Numbered from the stretch's first letter, positions 35,190-45,763 are shown. The stretch: DNA of 64,000 bases from Sphingobium terrigena (GCF_003591655.1 NZ_QVRA01000012.1:1-64000); one strand, 5' to 3'. Numbers and translations: made by a program. Notes: generated by a model not told the origin, from the sequence alone.

Positions 35190-35623
35190 AAATCCCGCAG
35201 CGCCCGCGCATCATGCAGGGCGTTGTGCGGCACCCGGCTGTTGGCCGCCGCGCTAAAGCCCGCCGCGTTGATCAGTTCCAGCCGCAGACCGAAATCGACC
35301 CCGGCCATCAGCGCCGGTCCCTTGACCAGCAGGGCGCAGAAATGGGCCAGATCTTCCGGCCAGTCGGCGATGATCAGAGGATCGTCATCCCCCTCCAGAT
35401 AGGCGGCGACATGATCGGCCGCATCCACCCGGTTGAGTTCCAGAAAAATGCCCGGCGGCACATGGCGCAGATAGGGGACGACATGCTGTGCCACCCATGG
35501 CTCGACATCGTCGGGCAGTGGGAGTGCCACATAAAATTCCTGGTCGCCATGTTCCGGCACCAGCGCGACGCTGATCAGCGCGCCGCCAAAGCCGTTAAAT
35601 TCGGTGTCGAGAAAATAGCGCAT
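35174..35623 (-). CDS. DEDD-type 3'-5' exonuclease
   Basis: 149-residue protein starting MRYFLDTEFNGFGG, with the first catalytic acidic pair in DTEFNG and the final HNALHDARALRDFY (HxxxxD) at the end, as in DEDDh exonucleases of the RNase T/oligoribonuclease type; the DUF5051-like 3'-5' exoribonuclease family is the best fit. The start was taken at the conserved residue before the catalytic strand; the longer frame lacks family likeness, though the ribosome site is weak. It is convergent with the MoxR cassette. Confidence 0.82.
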   Translation of the reverse strand: MRYFLDTEFNGFGGALISVALVPEHGDQEFYVALPLPDDVEPWVAQHVVPYLRHVPPGIFLELNRVDAADHVAAYLEGDDDPLIIADWPEDLAHFCALLVKGPALMAGVDFGLRLELINAAGFSAAANSRVPHNALHDARALRDFYFAD

Positions 35624-35757
35624 GAAGAGAGGAACTGCCTGCCGTTCGATATGTCTGGCCATCGCGCGACGGCATCTGGCACATGCCTGTAGCATTTGCG
35701 CCGTGCTTGCCAAGCTGCCATGCGCGCCAGCGACGCATCATAAGGAAAGACGCCAGC

Positions 35758-36429
35758 ATGACCCCGCGCGAATATCTTGGCTCTGCCGCCATTCCGGGCG
35801 GGGAGGAATTGAAGCTCTACCGCCGGGGTGGCGATTTCATGATCGTGCTGGATCGCAACGAATTGATGAGCAGCCGGATGAGCGGGTCGGAAAAGGCGCT
35901 GGCCGTCATGACGATCGAGCGGCTGGCGGGGCGCAAGGCACCGCATCTGCTGATCGGCGGCTATGGCATGGGCTTCACCCTGCGCGCGGCGCTGGCGATC
36001 TTGCCCGCGGACGCCCGAATCACGCTGGTCGAACTTGTGCCGGAGATCATCGCATGGGCGCGCGGGCCGATGGTCGAGCTGGCTGCCGGATGCCTGGACG
36101 ATCCGCGGGTCGAACTGGTGATGGGTGATGTCGCGACGGCAATTGCGGACGGGCGTGGGAGTTATGACGCGATCCTGCTGGACGTGGATAATGGTCCCGA
36201 CGGGCTGACCATGGCGGCCAATGACCGGCTCTATTCCGCGCAGGGTCTGGCGACGGCGCGCGATGCGCTGACCCCCGGCGGCATATTGGCGGTGTGGTCG
36301 GCGGGATCGGACGATGCCTTTACCCGCCGCCTGCGCAATGCCGCCTTTGCCGTCGATGAAGTGGTGGTCAAGGCGCGCGACAATGGCAAGGGGCCACGCC
36401 ATGTCATATGGTTCGCGGCGAAACGCTGA
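35758..36429 (+). CDS. Spermidine-synthase-like protein
   Basis: 223-residue Rossmann-fold protein with a spermidine-synthase/SAM-methyltransferase core: PHLLIGGYGMGFTLRAAL (nucleotide loop), ITLVELVPEIIAWARG, DPRVELVMGDVATAI and YDAILLDVDNGPDG. The N-terminal tetramerisation part is shortened, and the full set of polyamine-synthase residues is not evident, so the true substrate is uncertain. AAGGAAAG is upstream of the start. It is divergent from the exonuclease gene and convergent with the CinA-like gene. Confidence 0.82.
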   Translation: MTPREYLGSAAIPGGEELKLYRRGGDFMIVLDRNELMSSRMSGSEKALAVMTIERLAGRKAPHLLIGGYGMGFTLRAALAILPADARITLVELVPEIIAWARGPMVELAAGCLDDPRVELVMGDVATAIADGRGSYDAILLDVDNGPDGLTMAANDRLYSAQGLATARDALTPGGILAVWSAGSDDAFTRRLRNAAFAVDEVVVKARDNGKGPRHVIWFAAKR

Positions 36430-36432
36430 TCC

Positions 36433-37194
36433 TTAAATACCGTCCGGCACCACGGGCCAACCACCCTGTTCCAGCGCGGCACTGAGCGCTGCGACACACT
36501 GGTCTAGCGCACTGGCATCAGTCGAGCGCACCACGAAGTTGGCACCGGTGCGGCCTTCGCGGAAAAAGGGGTAGCTGCCGATCTGGCAGCCATCATGTGC
36601 ACGTTCGGCGGCACCCAGCAGGTCTGCAATCTCGCTTTCCGCGACCCAGCAGCCGATGGTGGCGGAGAGGACTGGCAGCCCACCCTCCAGCGTTCCCGTA
36701 AGGCTATCGAGCATCCCGGCGGTGATGTGCGGCACGCCGGCCATGATGAAGATATTGCCATGGCGAATGCCCGGCGCGCCCGACATGCGGTTTTCGATCA
36801 GGCTGGCCCCGGCAGGCACCCGCGCCATGCGCAGTCGCGCGTCGGTCAGGCCACCGCGCGTTTCATAATAGCCCGCCAGCATTGCGCGTGCCTGTGGATG
36901 CACCTCCACCGCCACGCCCAGCGCCGCCGCGATCGCATCGACCGTGATGTCGTCATGGGTCGGACCAATGCCGCCGGTGGTGAACAGATAATCGTTGCGC
37001 GAGCGCAGGATGTTGACCGACTCGATGATCGCGTCACTGTCATCCGCCACCACACGCACTTCGCGCAGGCGGATGCCCTGGACGTTCAGCCAGGTCGCAA
37101 TCTGGCTGACATTCTTGTCCTGGGTGCGACCAGAAAGGATTTCGTCGCCGATCACGATCAGCGCTGCGGTCCAGATGCGGGTGGGATCGGCCAT
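36433..37194 (-). CDS. Molybdopterin-binding-domain / CinA-N-like protein
   Basis: 253-residue MoaB/MogA-like fold. TAALIVIGDEILSGRTQDKN begins the domain, followed by TTGGIGPTHDDITVDAIA. This matches the N-terminal COG1058 part of CinA; the C-terminal nicotinamide-deamidase part of full CinA is absent. Members of this stand-alone type are annotated as competence/damage-inducible proteins, but the function is not established. The start MADPTRIW leaves out 17 unconserved residues. It is divergent from map, about 80 bp apart. Confidence 0.85.
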   Translation of the reverse strand: MADPTRIWTAALIVIGDEILSGRTQDKNVSQIATWLNVQGIRLREVRVVADDSDAIIESVNILRSRNDYLFTTGGIGPTHDDITVDAIAAALGVAVEVHPQARAMLAGYYETRGGLTDARLRMARVPAGASLIENRMSGAPGIRHGNIFIMAGVPHITAGMLDSLTGTLEGGLPVLSATIGCWVAESEIADLLGAAERAHDGCQIGSYPFFREGRTGANFVVRSTDASALDQCVAALSAALEQGGWPVVPDGI

Positions 37195-37274
37195 GGCGCG
37201 TCCATAGCCTGCCCTGTCCGCCCTGCCTAGCCGCCCCTCTCGCATTATGGCGCATCTGCCCCTATAGTCATGCC

Positions 37275-38102
37275 ATGACCGAATATATGACGATGACGGC
37301 CGATGCGCCGATTTCCCGTTCGTCCGCGATCAAACTGTATGACGCGGCCGGTTTTGAAGGTATGCGCCGCGCCGGTCGGCTGGCGGCGGAGATACTCGAC
37401 GCGCTGGTGCCGCATGTCGTGCCGGGCGTGACGACGGGCGAACTGGACGACATTGTGCGGCGCATGACGCTGGATGGTGGCGGCGTGCCTGCGACCCTGG
37501 GCTATCGCGGCTATACCCATAGCTGCTGCACATCGATCAACAATGTCATCTGCCATGGCATTCCCGGCGACTATCGGCTGAAGGACGGCGACATCGTCAA
37601 TATCGACGTCACCCCGCTGGTCGATGGCTGGCATGGCGATACCAGCCGGATGTTCATCGCGGGCGACGCGCCGATCAAGGCGCGGCGGCTGGTCGAGGTG
37701 ACCTATGAGTGCCTGATGCTGGGCATCGAGCAGGCGAAACCGGGCAACCATCTGGGCGACATCGGTCATGTGATCCAGCGGCACGCCGAGAAGCACCGCT
37801 ATGGTGTGGTCCGCGATTTTTGCGGCCATGGGCTGGGTCGGGTATTCCATGACAGCCCGGAGGTCGTGCATATCGGCCGCCCCGGCACTGGTCCCGAACT
37901 CAAGCCCGGCATGTTCTTCACGATCGAGCCGATGATCAATATCGGCAAGCCCGGCGTCAAGATGATGGACGATGGCTGGACCGCGGTAACGCGCGACCGC
38001 ACCTTGTCCGCCCAGTTCGAACACAGCATCGGCATCACCGAAACCGGGTGCGAGATTTTCACCAAAAGCCCTGCCGGACTGGACGCGCCGCCCTATAGCT
38101 GA
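37275..38102 (+). CDS. map: Methionine aminopeptidase, type I
   Basis: Removes initiator methionine, 275 residues. Conserved are YRGYTHSCCTSINNVICHGIP, the metal pair in VNIDVTPLVDGWHGDTSRMF, GHGLGRVFHD near 184 and the late IEPM and QFEHSI ligands. A short N-terminal extension (MTEYMTMTADAPISRSSAIK) could also be trimmed if translation starts at an internal methionine. The gene stands alone. Confidence 0.95.
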   Translation: MTEYMTMTADAPISRSSAIKLYDAAGFEGMRRAGRLAAEILDALVPHVVPGVTTGELDDIVRRMTLDGGGVPATLGYRGYTHSCCTSINNVICHGIPGDYRLKDGDIVNIDVTPLVDGWHGDTSRMFIAGDAPIKARRLVEVTYECLMLGIEQAKPGNHLGDIGHVIQRHAEKHRYGVVRDFCGHGLGRVFHDSPEVVHIGRPGTGPELKPGMFFTIEPMINIGKPGVKMMDDGWTAVTRDRTLSAQFEHSIGITETGCEIFTKSPAGLDAPPYS

Positions 38103-38133
38103 GCGCGCGCCATGCCCTGCTTAAAAAACGGGC

Positions 38134-38688
<555 letters not shown>

Positions 38689-38785
38689 ACTCACGCAAAT
38701 TCTCGTCACCCCGGCATCGGGGCGACGGAACAACGGGCATCCATCTACCCCTTCGGGGGGGTAACAACGAGAAGGGCAAGCGCAC

Positions 38786-40198
38786 ATGGCCAATACGCCA
38801 AAAGACATTCTCAAGATGATCGAAGAAAAGGAGATCGAGTGGGTCGATGTCCGTTTTACCGATCCCAAGGGCACCTGGCATCACCTGACGATGTGCGCGA
38901 ACGTCATTGGCGAAGATGAACTGACCGACGGCCTGATGTTCGACGGCTCCTCGATCGAGGGCTGGAAGGAAATCAACGAATCGGACATGATTCTGAAGCC
39001 CGATCTGGACGCGGTGTTCTTCGACCCGTTCAGCGCGACGCCGATGATGATCCTGGTGTGCGACATTGTGGAACCCGAAGATGGTTCGCTTTATTCGCGC
39101 GATCCGCGTTCGACCGCCAAGCGCGCCGAAATGTTCCTCCAGTCGACCGGCCTTGGCGACACCGTCTATATCGGCCCGGAACCTGAATTCTTCATGTTCG
39201 ACAGCGTCGAATTCGACAACACCTACAATGGCAGCTTCTACAAGCTGGATGATGTCGAGCTGCCGACCAACACCGGCACGAAATATGATGGCGGCAATAT
39301 GGGCCATCGCCCGCGCGCCAAGGGCGGCTATTTCCCGGTCGGCCCGGTCGATGTGACCACGGACATCCGCGCCGAAATGGTGACCACGCTGATGGAAATG
39401 GGCCTGCCCATGGACAAGCATCACCATGAAGTCGCGGGCAGCCAGCACGAACTGGGCCTGACCTTTGGCAAGCTGGTCGAAACCTGCGACCGCATCCAGG
39501 TCTACAAATATGTCGTGAAGATGGTGGCCCAGGCCTATGGCAAGACCGCGACCTTCATGCCCAAGCCGATCAAGGCCGACAATGGTTCGGGTATGCACAC
39601 GCATATTTCGATCTGGAGCAAGGGGCAGAACACGTTTGCCGGTGACGGCTATGCCGGTCTGTCCGACACCTGCCTCTATTTCATCGGCGGCGTGATCAAG
39701 CACGCCAAGGCGCTCAACGCCTTCACCAACCCGACCACCAACAGCTACAAGCGTCTGGTGCCGGGCTTTGAAGCCCCCGTGCTGCTCGCCTATTCGGCGC
39801 GCAACCGGTCGGCTTCGTGCCGTATCCCCTACGGTGCCGGCACCAAGGCGAAGCGCGTCGAATTCCGCTTCCCCGATCCGCTTGCCAACTCCTACCTTGC
39901 CACATCGGCACTGCTGATGGCAGGCATCGACGGGATCGAAAACAAGATTCATCCGGGCGAAGCCATGGACAAGAATCTGTACGACCTGCCGCCGGTGGAA
40001 CTGGCCAAGGTGCCGACCGTGTGCGGATCGCTCCGCGAAGCGCTCGAAAGCCTGGAAAAGGATCAGGACTTCCTGCTCAAGGGCGGCGTGTTCACCAAGG
40101 ACCAGATCGACGCATACATGGAACTGAAGTGGCCCGAAGTGTATCGTTGGGAAATGGCGCCTTCGCCGGTCGAATTCGACATGTATTATAGCGGCTGA
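38786..40198 (+). CDS. glnA: Glutamine synthetase, type I
   Basis: 470 residues, the GSI-beta length. The N-terminal beta-grasp starts WVDVRFTDPKGTWHH; catalytic signatures are MFDGSSIEGW, the ATP site KPIKADNGSGMHTHIS and NRSASCRIPY. The adenylylation tyrosine is in KNLYDLPP near 399, which implies regulation by GlnE-type adenylylation as well as by GlnB. It follows glnB in the expected nitrogen unit and ends before a strong terminator. Confidence 0.98.
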   Translation: MANTPKDILKMIEEKEIEWVDVRFTDPKGTWHHLTMCANVIGEDELTDGLMFDGSSIEGWKEINESDMILKPDLDAVFFDPFSATPMMILVCDIVEPEDGSLYSRDPRSTAKRAEMFLQSTGLGDTVYIGPEPEFFMFDSVEFDNTYNGSFYKLDDVELPTNTGTKYDGGNMGHRPRAKGGYFPVGPVDVTTDIRAEMVTTLMEMGLPMDKHHHEVAGSQHELGLTFGKLVETCDRIQVYKYVVKMVAQAYGKTATFMPKPIKADNGSGMHTHISIWSKGQNTFAGDGYAGLSDTCLYFIGGVIKHAKALNAFTNPTTNSYKRLVPGFEAPVLLAYSARNRSASCRIPYGAGTKAKRVEFRFPDPLANSYLATSALLMAGIDGIENKIHPGEAMDKNLYDLPPVELAKVPTVCGSLREALESLEKDQDFLLKGGVFTKDQIDAYMELKWPEVYRWEMAPSPVEFDMYYSG

Positions 40199-40224
40199 TC
40201 TTTTTCGGCTCTGTACAATCGAAA

Positions 40225-40261
40225 GGCCCGGTCGCTCCCAAGCGACCGGGCCTTTTCCGTT
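40225..40261 (+). terminator. Rho-independent terminator of glnA
   Basis: Stem GGCCCGGTCGC/GCGACCGGGCC, 11 bp with a 6-nt loop, followed by TTTTCC, 26 bases after the glnA stop. Confidence 0.88.
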
Positions 40262-40357
40262 GCAGTCATGATCGGGCAAAATCTATTTACAGGCGCGAAA
40301 TGTTAAGGGCTGGCGGCCTATGGTCCGGCGGGAACGAACCAGAAGCACAGGGCGGTA

Positions 40358-41836
40358 ATGCGGAACGAGCGGATCGGGATGGCGCGGGCGACGGGGGGCG
40401 ATATGCTGTTCGCCGCGCCATGGTCTGCGCTCGAACGGCTGCTGCTGGCGGCGATCTGCGTCGCGACGTTGTTCTTTGCGCTGGTGACGCCACCTTTTCA
40501 GGCGCCGGACGAAAACCAGCATTATATGAAGGCGCTGCTGCTGTCCGAAGGCGGCGTGCTGACAACGCAGCGGGGCGAGGCGATCGGGGCGCAATTGCCC
40601 CGCGCGGCGATCGACCTTCATGGCATCGATTTCCCGACCGATGTGCCTGCCACTGTGCGCCGGTTCGACACCGCAATGCTGGCGCACAGCTGGAAAGCGG
40701 ATTCTTCGCGGCCCGGCACCGTCTTTGCCGAATTCCCCAATGTCGCCAGCTATGCGCCGACGCTTTATGCACCGGGCGCGGCGGGCCTGCTGATCGGCGA
40801 TGCGCTGGGTCTGCCGCGGCTGGGCAGTTTCTATATCGGGCGGATCGTCAATGCGCTGGTCGCGCTGGCCCTGCTGATCGCGGCGCTGCGACTGCTGCCT
40901 TTTGGCCGGATGGCAATGCTGGGCGTCGCGCTGCTGCCGACCTTTGCCTATCAGATCGGCTCGCTCTCGCCCGATGCGGTGATCAACGGCATGGGCTTTC
41001 TGGGGCTGGCACTGGCGCTGCGCGTCGGCTTCATGGGGCAGGCTTCGGCGGGACTGTTCCTGGCCGCACCGTTGCTGGCGTTAGCCAAGGGCGTCTATCT
41101 GCCGTTGATGGCGGCGGGTCTGCGCTGGCCGCAGCATCGGCGCGATAGGCGACCGTGGCTGATCCTGGGTGCGATGGCGCTGGGTGCGGCGGTTTTCATA
41201 GGCTGGATGAAATTTTCGGGCGGCAGTCAGGCGCTCTACCATATCATGTCCCGTAAGACCGGCGAGAGCGTGTTGACCGCGCCGCTGGCCGACCAACTGG
41301 CGGTGATCCTGAACGATCCGGTGGGTTATGGCCACATCCTGACGTCCAGCGTGATCGAGCGGGCGCCGGTCTATGCGCTCCAGATCGTCGGGCGCTTTGG
41401 CTGGAACGCGATCCTGCTGCCGTTGGCTGCCTATCCGCTGGCAGCCGTGATGCTGGCAGCGGCAGTCCTGAGCGGAGCGGAAGCGCGCTTTGGTATGGCC
41501 CAGCGGCTCTGGTGGCTGGCGGTTGCGGGTGGGGTCGCGCTGCTGATCGAAACCGCCATGTATCTGACCGGCACGCCGCCGGGCGCGGATTTCATCCAGG
41601 GGACGCAGGGGCGCTATTTCCTGCCTGTCCTGCCGCTGGTGCTGCTGGCGCTCCCACCAGACCGGGCCGTGCGCGGCGCACGGACAGTGCTTGCCACCTC
41701 AGCGCTGCTCCTCCTGCTAATCGCGATGGCCAGCGCTTATGACAGTTTCTGGGTCCATGGCTTCATCACCAGCGACGGGATGCCGCCGCATGACAGCCTG
41801 ACGCAGGCGTTGCTGCTACCCTCGCCGCGCTGGTAG
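40358..41836 (+). CDS. DUF2142 membrane protein
   Basis: 492-residue integral membrane protein with about ten or more predicted helices. The N-terminal loop LVTPPFQAPDENQHYMKALLL is the DUF2142 signature, a family with glycosyltransferase-C-like topology. YAPTLYAPGAAGLLIG and the SLSPDAVINGMGFLGLALAL segment follow. Members are found near polysaccharide genes and may be lipid-linked-sugar transferases, but the activity is unproven. It overlaps the 3' end of the convergent PAP2 gene by 21 bp. Confidence 0.85.
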   Translation: MRNERIGMARATGGDMLFAAPWSALERLLLAAICVATLFFALVTPPFQAPDENQHYMKALLLSEGGVLTTQRGEAIGAQLPRAAIDLHGIDFPTDVPATVRRFDTAMLAHSWKADSSRPGTVFAEFPNVASYAPTLYAPGAAGLLIGDALGLPRLGSFYIGRIVNALVALALLIAALRLLPFGRMAMLGVALLPTFAYQIGSLSPDAVINGMGFLGLALALRVGFMGQASAGLFLAAPLLALAKGVYLPLMAAGLRWPQHRRDRRPWLILGAMALGAAVFIGWMKFSGGSQALYHIMSRKTGESVLTAPLADQLAVILNDPVGYGHILTSSVIERAPVYALQIVGRFGWNAILLPLAAYPLAAVMLAAAVLSGAEARFGMAQRLWWLAVAGGVALLIETAMYLTGTPPGADFIQGTQGRYFLPVLPLVLLALPPDRAVRGARTVLATSALLLLLIAMASAYDSFWVHGFITSDGMPPHDSLTQALLLPSPRW

Positions 41837-42448
41837 CCAGACGCGGCACAAAGCAAGCCAACCCAGCCCTTCGATCCATCCGGCAGTGACATCGCTCGGC
41901 CAATGCACGCCCAGCCAGACACGGCTAATCCCGATCAGCGCGATCATCACGCCCGCCGCCCAATAGGCGCTGTGCCGTCCCGCCAGCATCGCCAGCGCGC
42001 CGAACATCATCATATTGCCCGCTGCATGACCGCTGGGAAAGCTGTAGCTGTGGACGATGTCGAGATGCGGCAGCAAGTCGGGGCGCGGCGCGGCGAATAT
42101 CTGCTTGAGGATCAGGTTCAGCGCAGTCCCGCCTGCCATCATCAGCGCCAGCCAGAGCGCGTCGGCGCGGCGGTGCCACAACAGCAGCGCCGGCAGGACC
42201 AGCGCCAAAATCGCAAGTCTGCCGATCGTGTCGCCGATCGCCGTTGCCAGCCGCATCAGTAGCGTGAGTTGCTGGCCGATCCCGCTATCGCGCGCCGCCC
42301 CGGCCCAGCCCATCAGCCCGACATTCAGGCCATCCAACCACCCCGCCCGCTGCATCAGAGCAACGCCCAAGACGCAAAAAAGCGCGAGAGCCAAAGCCCC
42401 CGCGCCTTTCCATACTGTCCAGCGATCAGATATGGAGCGCACGGCCAT
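41816..42448 (-). CDS. PAP2-family membrane phosphatase
   Basis: About 210 residues with five to six helices. The three PAP2 motifs are present: KQIFAAPRP, SFPSGHAAGNMM and SRVWLGVHWPSDVTAGW. The substrate may be undecaprenyl pyrophosphate or phosphatidic/lipid phosphates; sequence alone does not tell. The start (ATG 42448 or 42469) lies inside the end of lpdA, so it is probably read with it. Confidence 0.87.
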   Translation of the reverse strand: MAVRSISDRWTVWKGAGALALALFCVLGVALMQRAGWLDGLNVGLMGWAGAARDSGIGQQLTLLMRLATAIGDTIGRLAILALVLPALLLWHRRADALWLALMMAGGTALNLILKQIFAAPRPDLLPHLDIVHSYSFPSGHAAGNMMMFGALAMLAGRHSAYWAAGVMIALIGISRVWLGVHWPSDVTAGWIEGLGWLALCRVWLPARRG

Positions 42449-43841
42449 AGGCCGCCAGCACGCTTTCATGCATCGATTCCGAAATGGTCGGATGCGGGAA
42501 TACCGTGTGCATCAATTCCGCCTCGGTCGTCTCCAGCGTCTTGCCGATCGTATAGCCCTGGATCATTTCGGTCACTTCCGCGCCGATCATGTGTGCGCCC
42601 AGCAATTCGCCCGTCTTGGCGTCGAACACGGTCTTGGTGAAGCCTTCGGATTCGCCCAGCGCGATCGCCTTGCCATTGCCGATGAAGGGGAACATGCCGA
42701 CCTTCACGTCGTAACCGGCTTCCTTCGCCTTGGCTTCGGTCAGGCCGACGCTGGCAATTTGCGGGTGGCAGTAAGTGCAGCCGGGAATGTTGCGCACGTC
42801 CATCGCGTGGGGATGGACATCCGTGTTGCCCAGCGCCTGCGCGATCGCCTCGGCGACGATGACGCCTTCATGGCTCGCCTTGTGGGCCAGCCATGGCGGC
42901 GCGGTGACGTCGCCGATCGCCCAGAAGCCGTCGACATTGGTGCGGCCATAGGCATCGGTCTTGATATGGTAGCGCTGGTCCGGCTCGATCCCAACATCTT
43001 CCAGACCCAGATTTTCGACATTGGGGACGATGCCGATGGCGACGATGACATGGCTATATTCAGCCTCGATCGCCTTGCCTGCCTTGTCCTTGATGGTCGC
43101 GGTCACGCCCTTGTCGCCGGTCGCGATCTTCTCGATCTTCGCGCCGGTCAGCACGGTCATGCCCTGCTTCTTGACCGCCTTTTCAAGGAAGGCGGACACG
43201 TCTGCATCCTCGACCGGGACGATGCGGTCCATCATCTCGACCACGGTCACGTCAGCGCCCATGTCATTATAGAAGCTGGCAAATTCGATGCCGATCGCGC
43301 CGGAGCCGATGACGAGCAGCTTGGTCGGCATTTCCGGCGGCGTCATCGCGTGGCGATAGGTCCACACCCGCTTGCCGTCAGCCTTGAGCTGCGGCAGGTC
43401 GCGCGCGCGCGCGCCGGTGGCGATGATAATATGCTTGGCGGTCAGTTCCTCGACCTTGCCGTCCTTGGTGACGGTCAGCTTGCCTTTGCCGGTCAGCTTG
43501 CCGTCGCCCATATGGACGCTGATCTTGTTCTTCTTCATCAGGCCGGTAACGCCCTGATTAAGCTGCTTGGCCACGCCGCGCGATCGTTTCACCACCGCTT
43601 CGATGTCAGCGGTGATATTGTCCGCCGCCAGGCCATAATCCTTGGCGTGCTGCATATAGTGGAAAATCTCGGCCGACCGCAGCAGCGCCTTGGTCGGGAT
43701 GCAGCCCCAGTTGAGGCAGATGCCGCCCAGGTTTTCGCGCTCGACAATGGCAGTTTTCAAGCCAAGCTGCGCGGCGCGGATCGCGGCGACATAGCCGCCG
43801 GGGCCGGAGCCAAGGACGATGAGATCGTAGGTATCAGCCAT
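42426..43841 (-). CDS. lpdA: Dihydrolipoyl dehydrogenase (E3)
   Basis: FAD enzyme of 471 residues reoxidising lipoyl groups. N-terminal GSGPGGYVAAIRAAQLGL binds FAD; redox cysteines 42 and 47 are in GGICLNWGCIPTK; NAD binding GSGAIGIEFASFY; and the C-terminal HPHPTISE gives the His-Glu pair. It follows the E2 and thioesterase genes, so it likely serves pyruvate dehydrogenase, and may also supply E3 for the branched-chain complex, which has no own E3 here. Confidence 0.96.
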   Translation of the reverse strand: MADTYDLIVLGSGPGGYVAAIRAAQLGLKTAIVERENLGGICLNWGCIPTKALLRSAEIFHYMQHAKDYGLAADNITADIEAVVKRSRGVAKQLNQGVTGLMKKNKISVHMGDGKLTGKGKLTVTKDGKVEELTAKHIIIATGARARDLPQLKADGKRVWTYRHAMTPPEMPTKLLVIGSGAIGIEFASFYNDMGADVTVVEMMDRIVPVEDADVSAFLEKAVKKQGMTVLTGAKIEKIATGDKGVTATIKDKAGKAIEAEYSHVIVAIGIVPNVENLGLEDVGIEPDQRYHIKTDAYGRTNVDGFWAIGDVTAPPWLAHKASHEGVIVAEAIAQALGNTDVHPHAMDVRNIPGCTYCHPQIASVGLTEAKAKEAGYDVKVGMFPFIGNGKAIALGESEGFTKTVFDAKTGELLGAHMIGAEVTEMIQGYTIGKTLETTEAELMHTVFPHPTISESMHESVLAAYGRALHI

Positions 43842-43863
43842 GGGTCACACTCGCTTCTTATGA

Positions 43864-44265
43864 TTAGGCTTCCGCAATCGGCGGAACGGAACGGGGCTGG
43901 CGATCCTCTCCGATCGCCACGAAGGTAAAGGTCGCCTGGGTCACGCGATAGGAACGGTCGTCATGACGGGCGCGTCGCCAGGCTTCGACCATGATCTTCA
44001 TCGACGTGGAGCCGACCGACGCCAGGCTGGCGAACACCGACACTTCATCGCCGACAATGACCGGGCGCAGGAACGTCATCCCCTCGACCGCGATCGTCAC
44101 CGCCCTGCCTTTTGAATGACGGGCGGCGACTGATCCAGCTGCCGAATCCATCAGGCTCATCAACCAGCCGCCGAAAATATCCCCATGGGGATTGGTATCG
44201 GCGGGCATGGCGATGACGCGCACCGCCGGACTATATTCCGGCGGCTGCTCGTCGATCAGCGCCAT
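43864..44265 (-). CDS. Acyl-CoA thioesterase, YciA type
   Basis: 133-residue hot-dog-fold protein. PADTNPHGDIFGGWLMSLMDSAAG carries the catalytic Asn/Asp region and the helix, and GRAVTIAVEGMTFLRPVIVGDEV the beta-sheet. It starts on the last base of the pdhC stop codon (TGATG), so it is translationally coupled to E2 and followed by lpdA. It may hydrolyse acyl-CoA made in excess, relieving CoA depletion; this is an inference. Confidence 0.9.
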   Translation of the reverse strand: MALIDEQPPEYSPAVRVIAMPADTNPHGDIFGGWLMSLMDSAAGSVAARHSKGRAVTIAVEGMTFLRPVIVGDEVSVFASLASVGSTSMKIMVEAWRRARHDDRSYRVTQATFTFVAIGEDRQPRSVPPIAEA

Positions 44266-45578
44266 CAGGCCAGCATACCGATCGGGTTTTCGATCAGTTC
44301 CTTGAACGCCTTCATCAGCCGCGCGCCATCGGCACCGTCAATGGCGCGATGGTCGAAGCTGCCGGTCGCCGACATGACGGTGGCGATCTGGAGGCTGTCG
44401 TCGATGACATAGGGCCGCTTTTCGCCCGCACCGATCGCCATGATCATGGCCTGGGGCGGATTGATGACCGCCTCAAACTGCTTGATGCCGAACATGCCCA
44501 TGTTGGAGAGCGACGCGGTGCCGCCCTGATATTCATTGGGCGACAATTTGCCCGCCTTGGCGCGATCGGCCAGATCCTTCATCTCGGTCGAGATGGCAGC
44601 GACGCCCTTGGCATCTGCGCCGGTCACGATCGGGGTGATCAGGCCGCCAGGGATCGACACCGCGACGCTGATGTCCGCGCGCTTGAATTGCAGCATCTGG
44701 TCGCCCGCAAACTGGACGTTGCATTCGGGGACTTCGATCAGCGCGACACCCAGCGCCTTGATCAGCAGGTCGTTGACCGAAAGCTTGACCTTGCGGCTGG
44801 CGAGACCCGCATTCAATTCGCTACGCAGCTTGAGCAACCTGTCGAGCTGAATGTCGACGGTCAGGTAGATGTGCGGCACCTGTTGCTTGGATTCGGTCAG
44901 GCGGCGCGCGATCGTCTTGCGCATACCGCTCAATTTGACGACGTCGTGCGGAATGCCGAAATCCTGCGCGCCGCTGGCGGCGGCGGGTGCCGGGGCTGCT
45001 GCGGGTGCCTTGGCAGCGGGAGCCGCGACAGGCGCAGGCGCAGGTGCTGCGGCTGGGGCGGCGACGCCTTCCTTTGCACCGTCCAGGTCGCCCTTGACGA
45101 TGCGTCCGTTGGGACCGGTGCCGGAAACAGCGGCCAGATCAATGCCCTTGGCCTGCGCCAGACGGCGGGCGAGCGGGCTAGCCTTGACGCGGGCGTCGGT
45201 TGAGGCTGGCGCAGCAGGGACTGCGTCTGCCTTCGGCGCGGCAGCGGCGGGGGCTGCGGCCTCTGCCTTGGCGGGAACGGCGTCGGCCTTGGGCGCGGGC
45301 TTGCCGCCACTGGCGGCGGCGGTCGCAACATCTTCGCCCTCTTCAGCGATGATGGCGATGACGGTGCCGACCTTCACGCCTTCGGAGCCTTCGGACACCA
45401 ATATCTTGGCGACGATGCCTTCATCGACCGCTTCAAATTCCATCGTCGCCTTGTCGGTTTCGATTTCCGCCAGCAGATCGCCGGACGATACCGTATCCCC
45501 TTCCTTGACCAGCCATTTGGCCAGCGTCCCTTCCTCCATGGTCGGGGACAAAGCGGGCATCTGGATCGTCTTGCTCAT
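44265..45578 (-). CDS. pdhC: Pyruvate dehydrogenase E2 (dihydrolipoyl acetyltransferase)
   Basis: 437 residues. One lipoyl domain with Lys43 in [10 protein letters not shown], an alanine/proline-rich linker with [11 protein letters not shown] and KADAVPA repeats, a subunit-binding domain ([20 protein letters not shown]), a second Ala/Pro linker, and the catalytic domain with [31 protein letters not shown] is the alphaproteobacterial/mitochondrial PDH form. The E1 genes are not in the window. The start MSKTIQ is preferred over a longer frame running upstream. Confidence 0.94.
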   Translation of the reverse strand: MSKTIQMPALSPTMEEGTLAKWLVKEGDTVSSGDLLAEIETDKATMEFEAVDEGIVAKILVSEGSEGVKVGTVIAIIAEEGEDVATAAASGGKPAPKADAVPAKAEAAAPAAAAPKADAVPAAPASTDARVKASPLARRLAQAKGIDLAAVSGTGPNGRIVKGDLDGAKEGVAAPAAAPAPAPVAAPAAKAPAAAPAPAAASGAQDFGIPHDVVKLSGMRKTIARRLTESKQQVPHIYLTVDIQLDRLLKLRSELNAGLASRKVKLSVNDLLIKALGVALIEVPECNVQFAGDQMLQFKRADISVAVSIPGGLITPIVTGADAKGVAAISTEMKDLADRAKAGKLSPNEYQGGTASLSNMGMFGIKQFEAVINPPQAMIMAIGAGEKRPYVIDDSLQIATVMSATGSFDHRAIDGADGARLMKAFKELIENPIGMLA

Positions 45579-45763
45579 GCGTTCGGGGCCTCTTCTTATC
45601 TGTACGGCACGCGCCAATGGCTGCCCGTTTTCACCCATTCGCCGGATCGGTCAAGCGAGCGCTTGCGGAAGGGGCAAATATGGCCCACATTTCACCGCAC
45701 TGGTTCGTTGGACCGGCAATGATGCCCGGCGGGGCCATCAAAGCGACGCGGGGGCGATGGAAA

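Noticed and set aside
42057..43928. 623-codon ORF antisense to lpdA
   Set aside because: The sense strand encodes an intact dihydrolipoyl dehydrogenase; the antisense protein is rich in Asp, His and Arg without domains.
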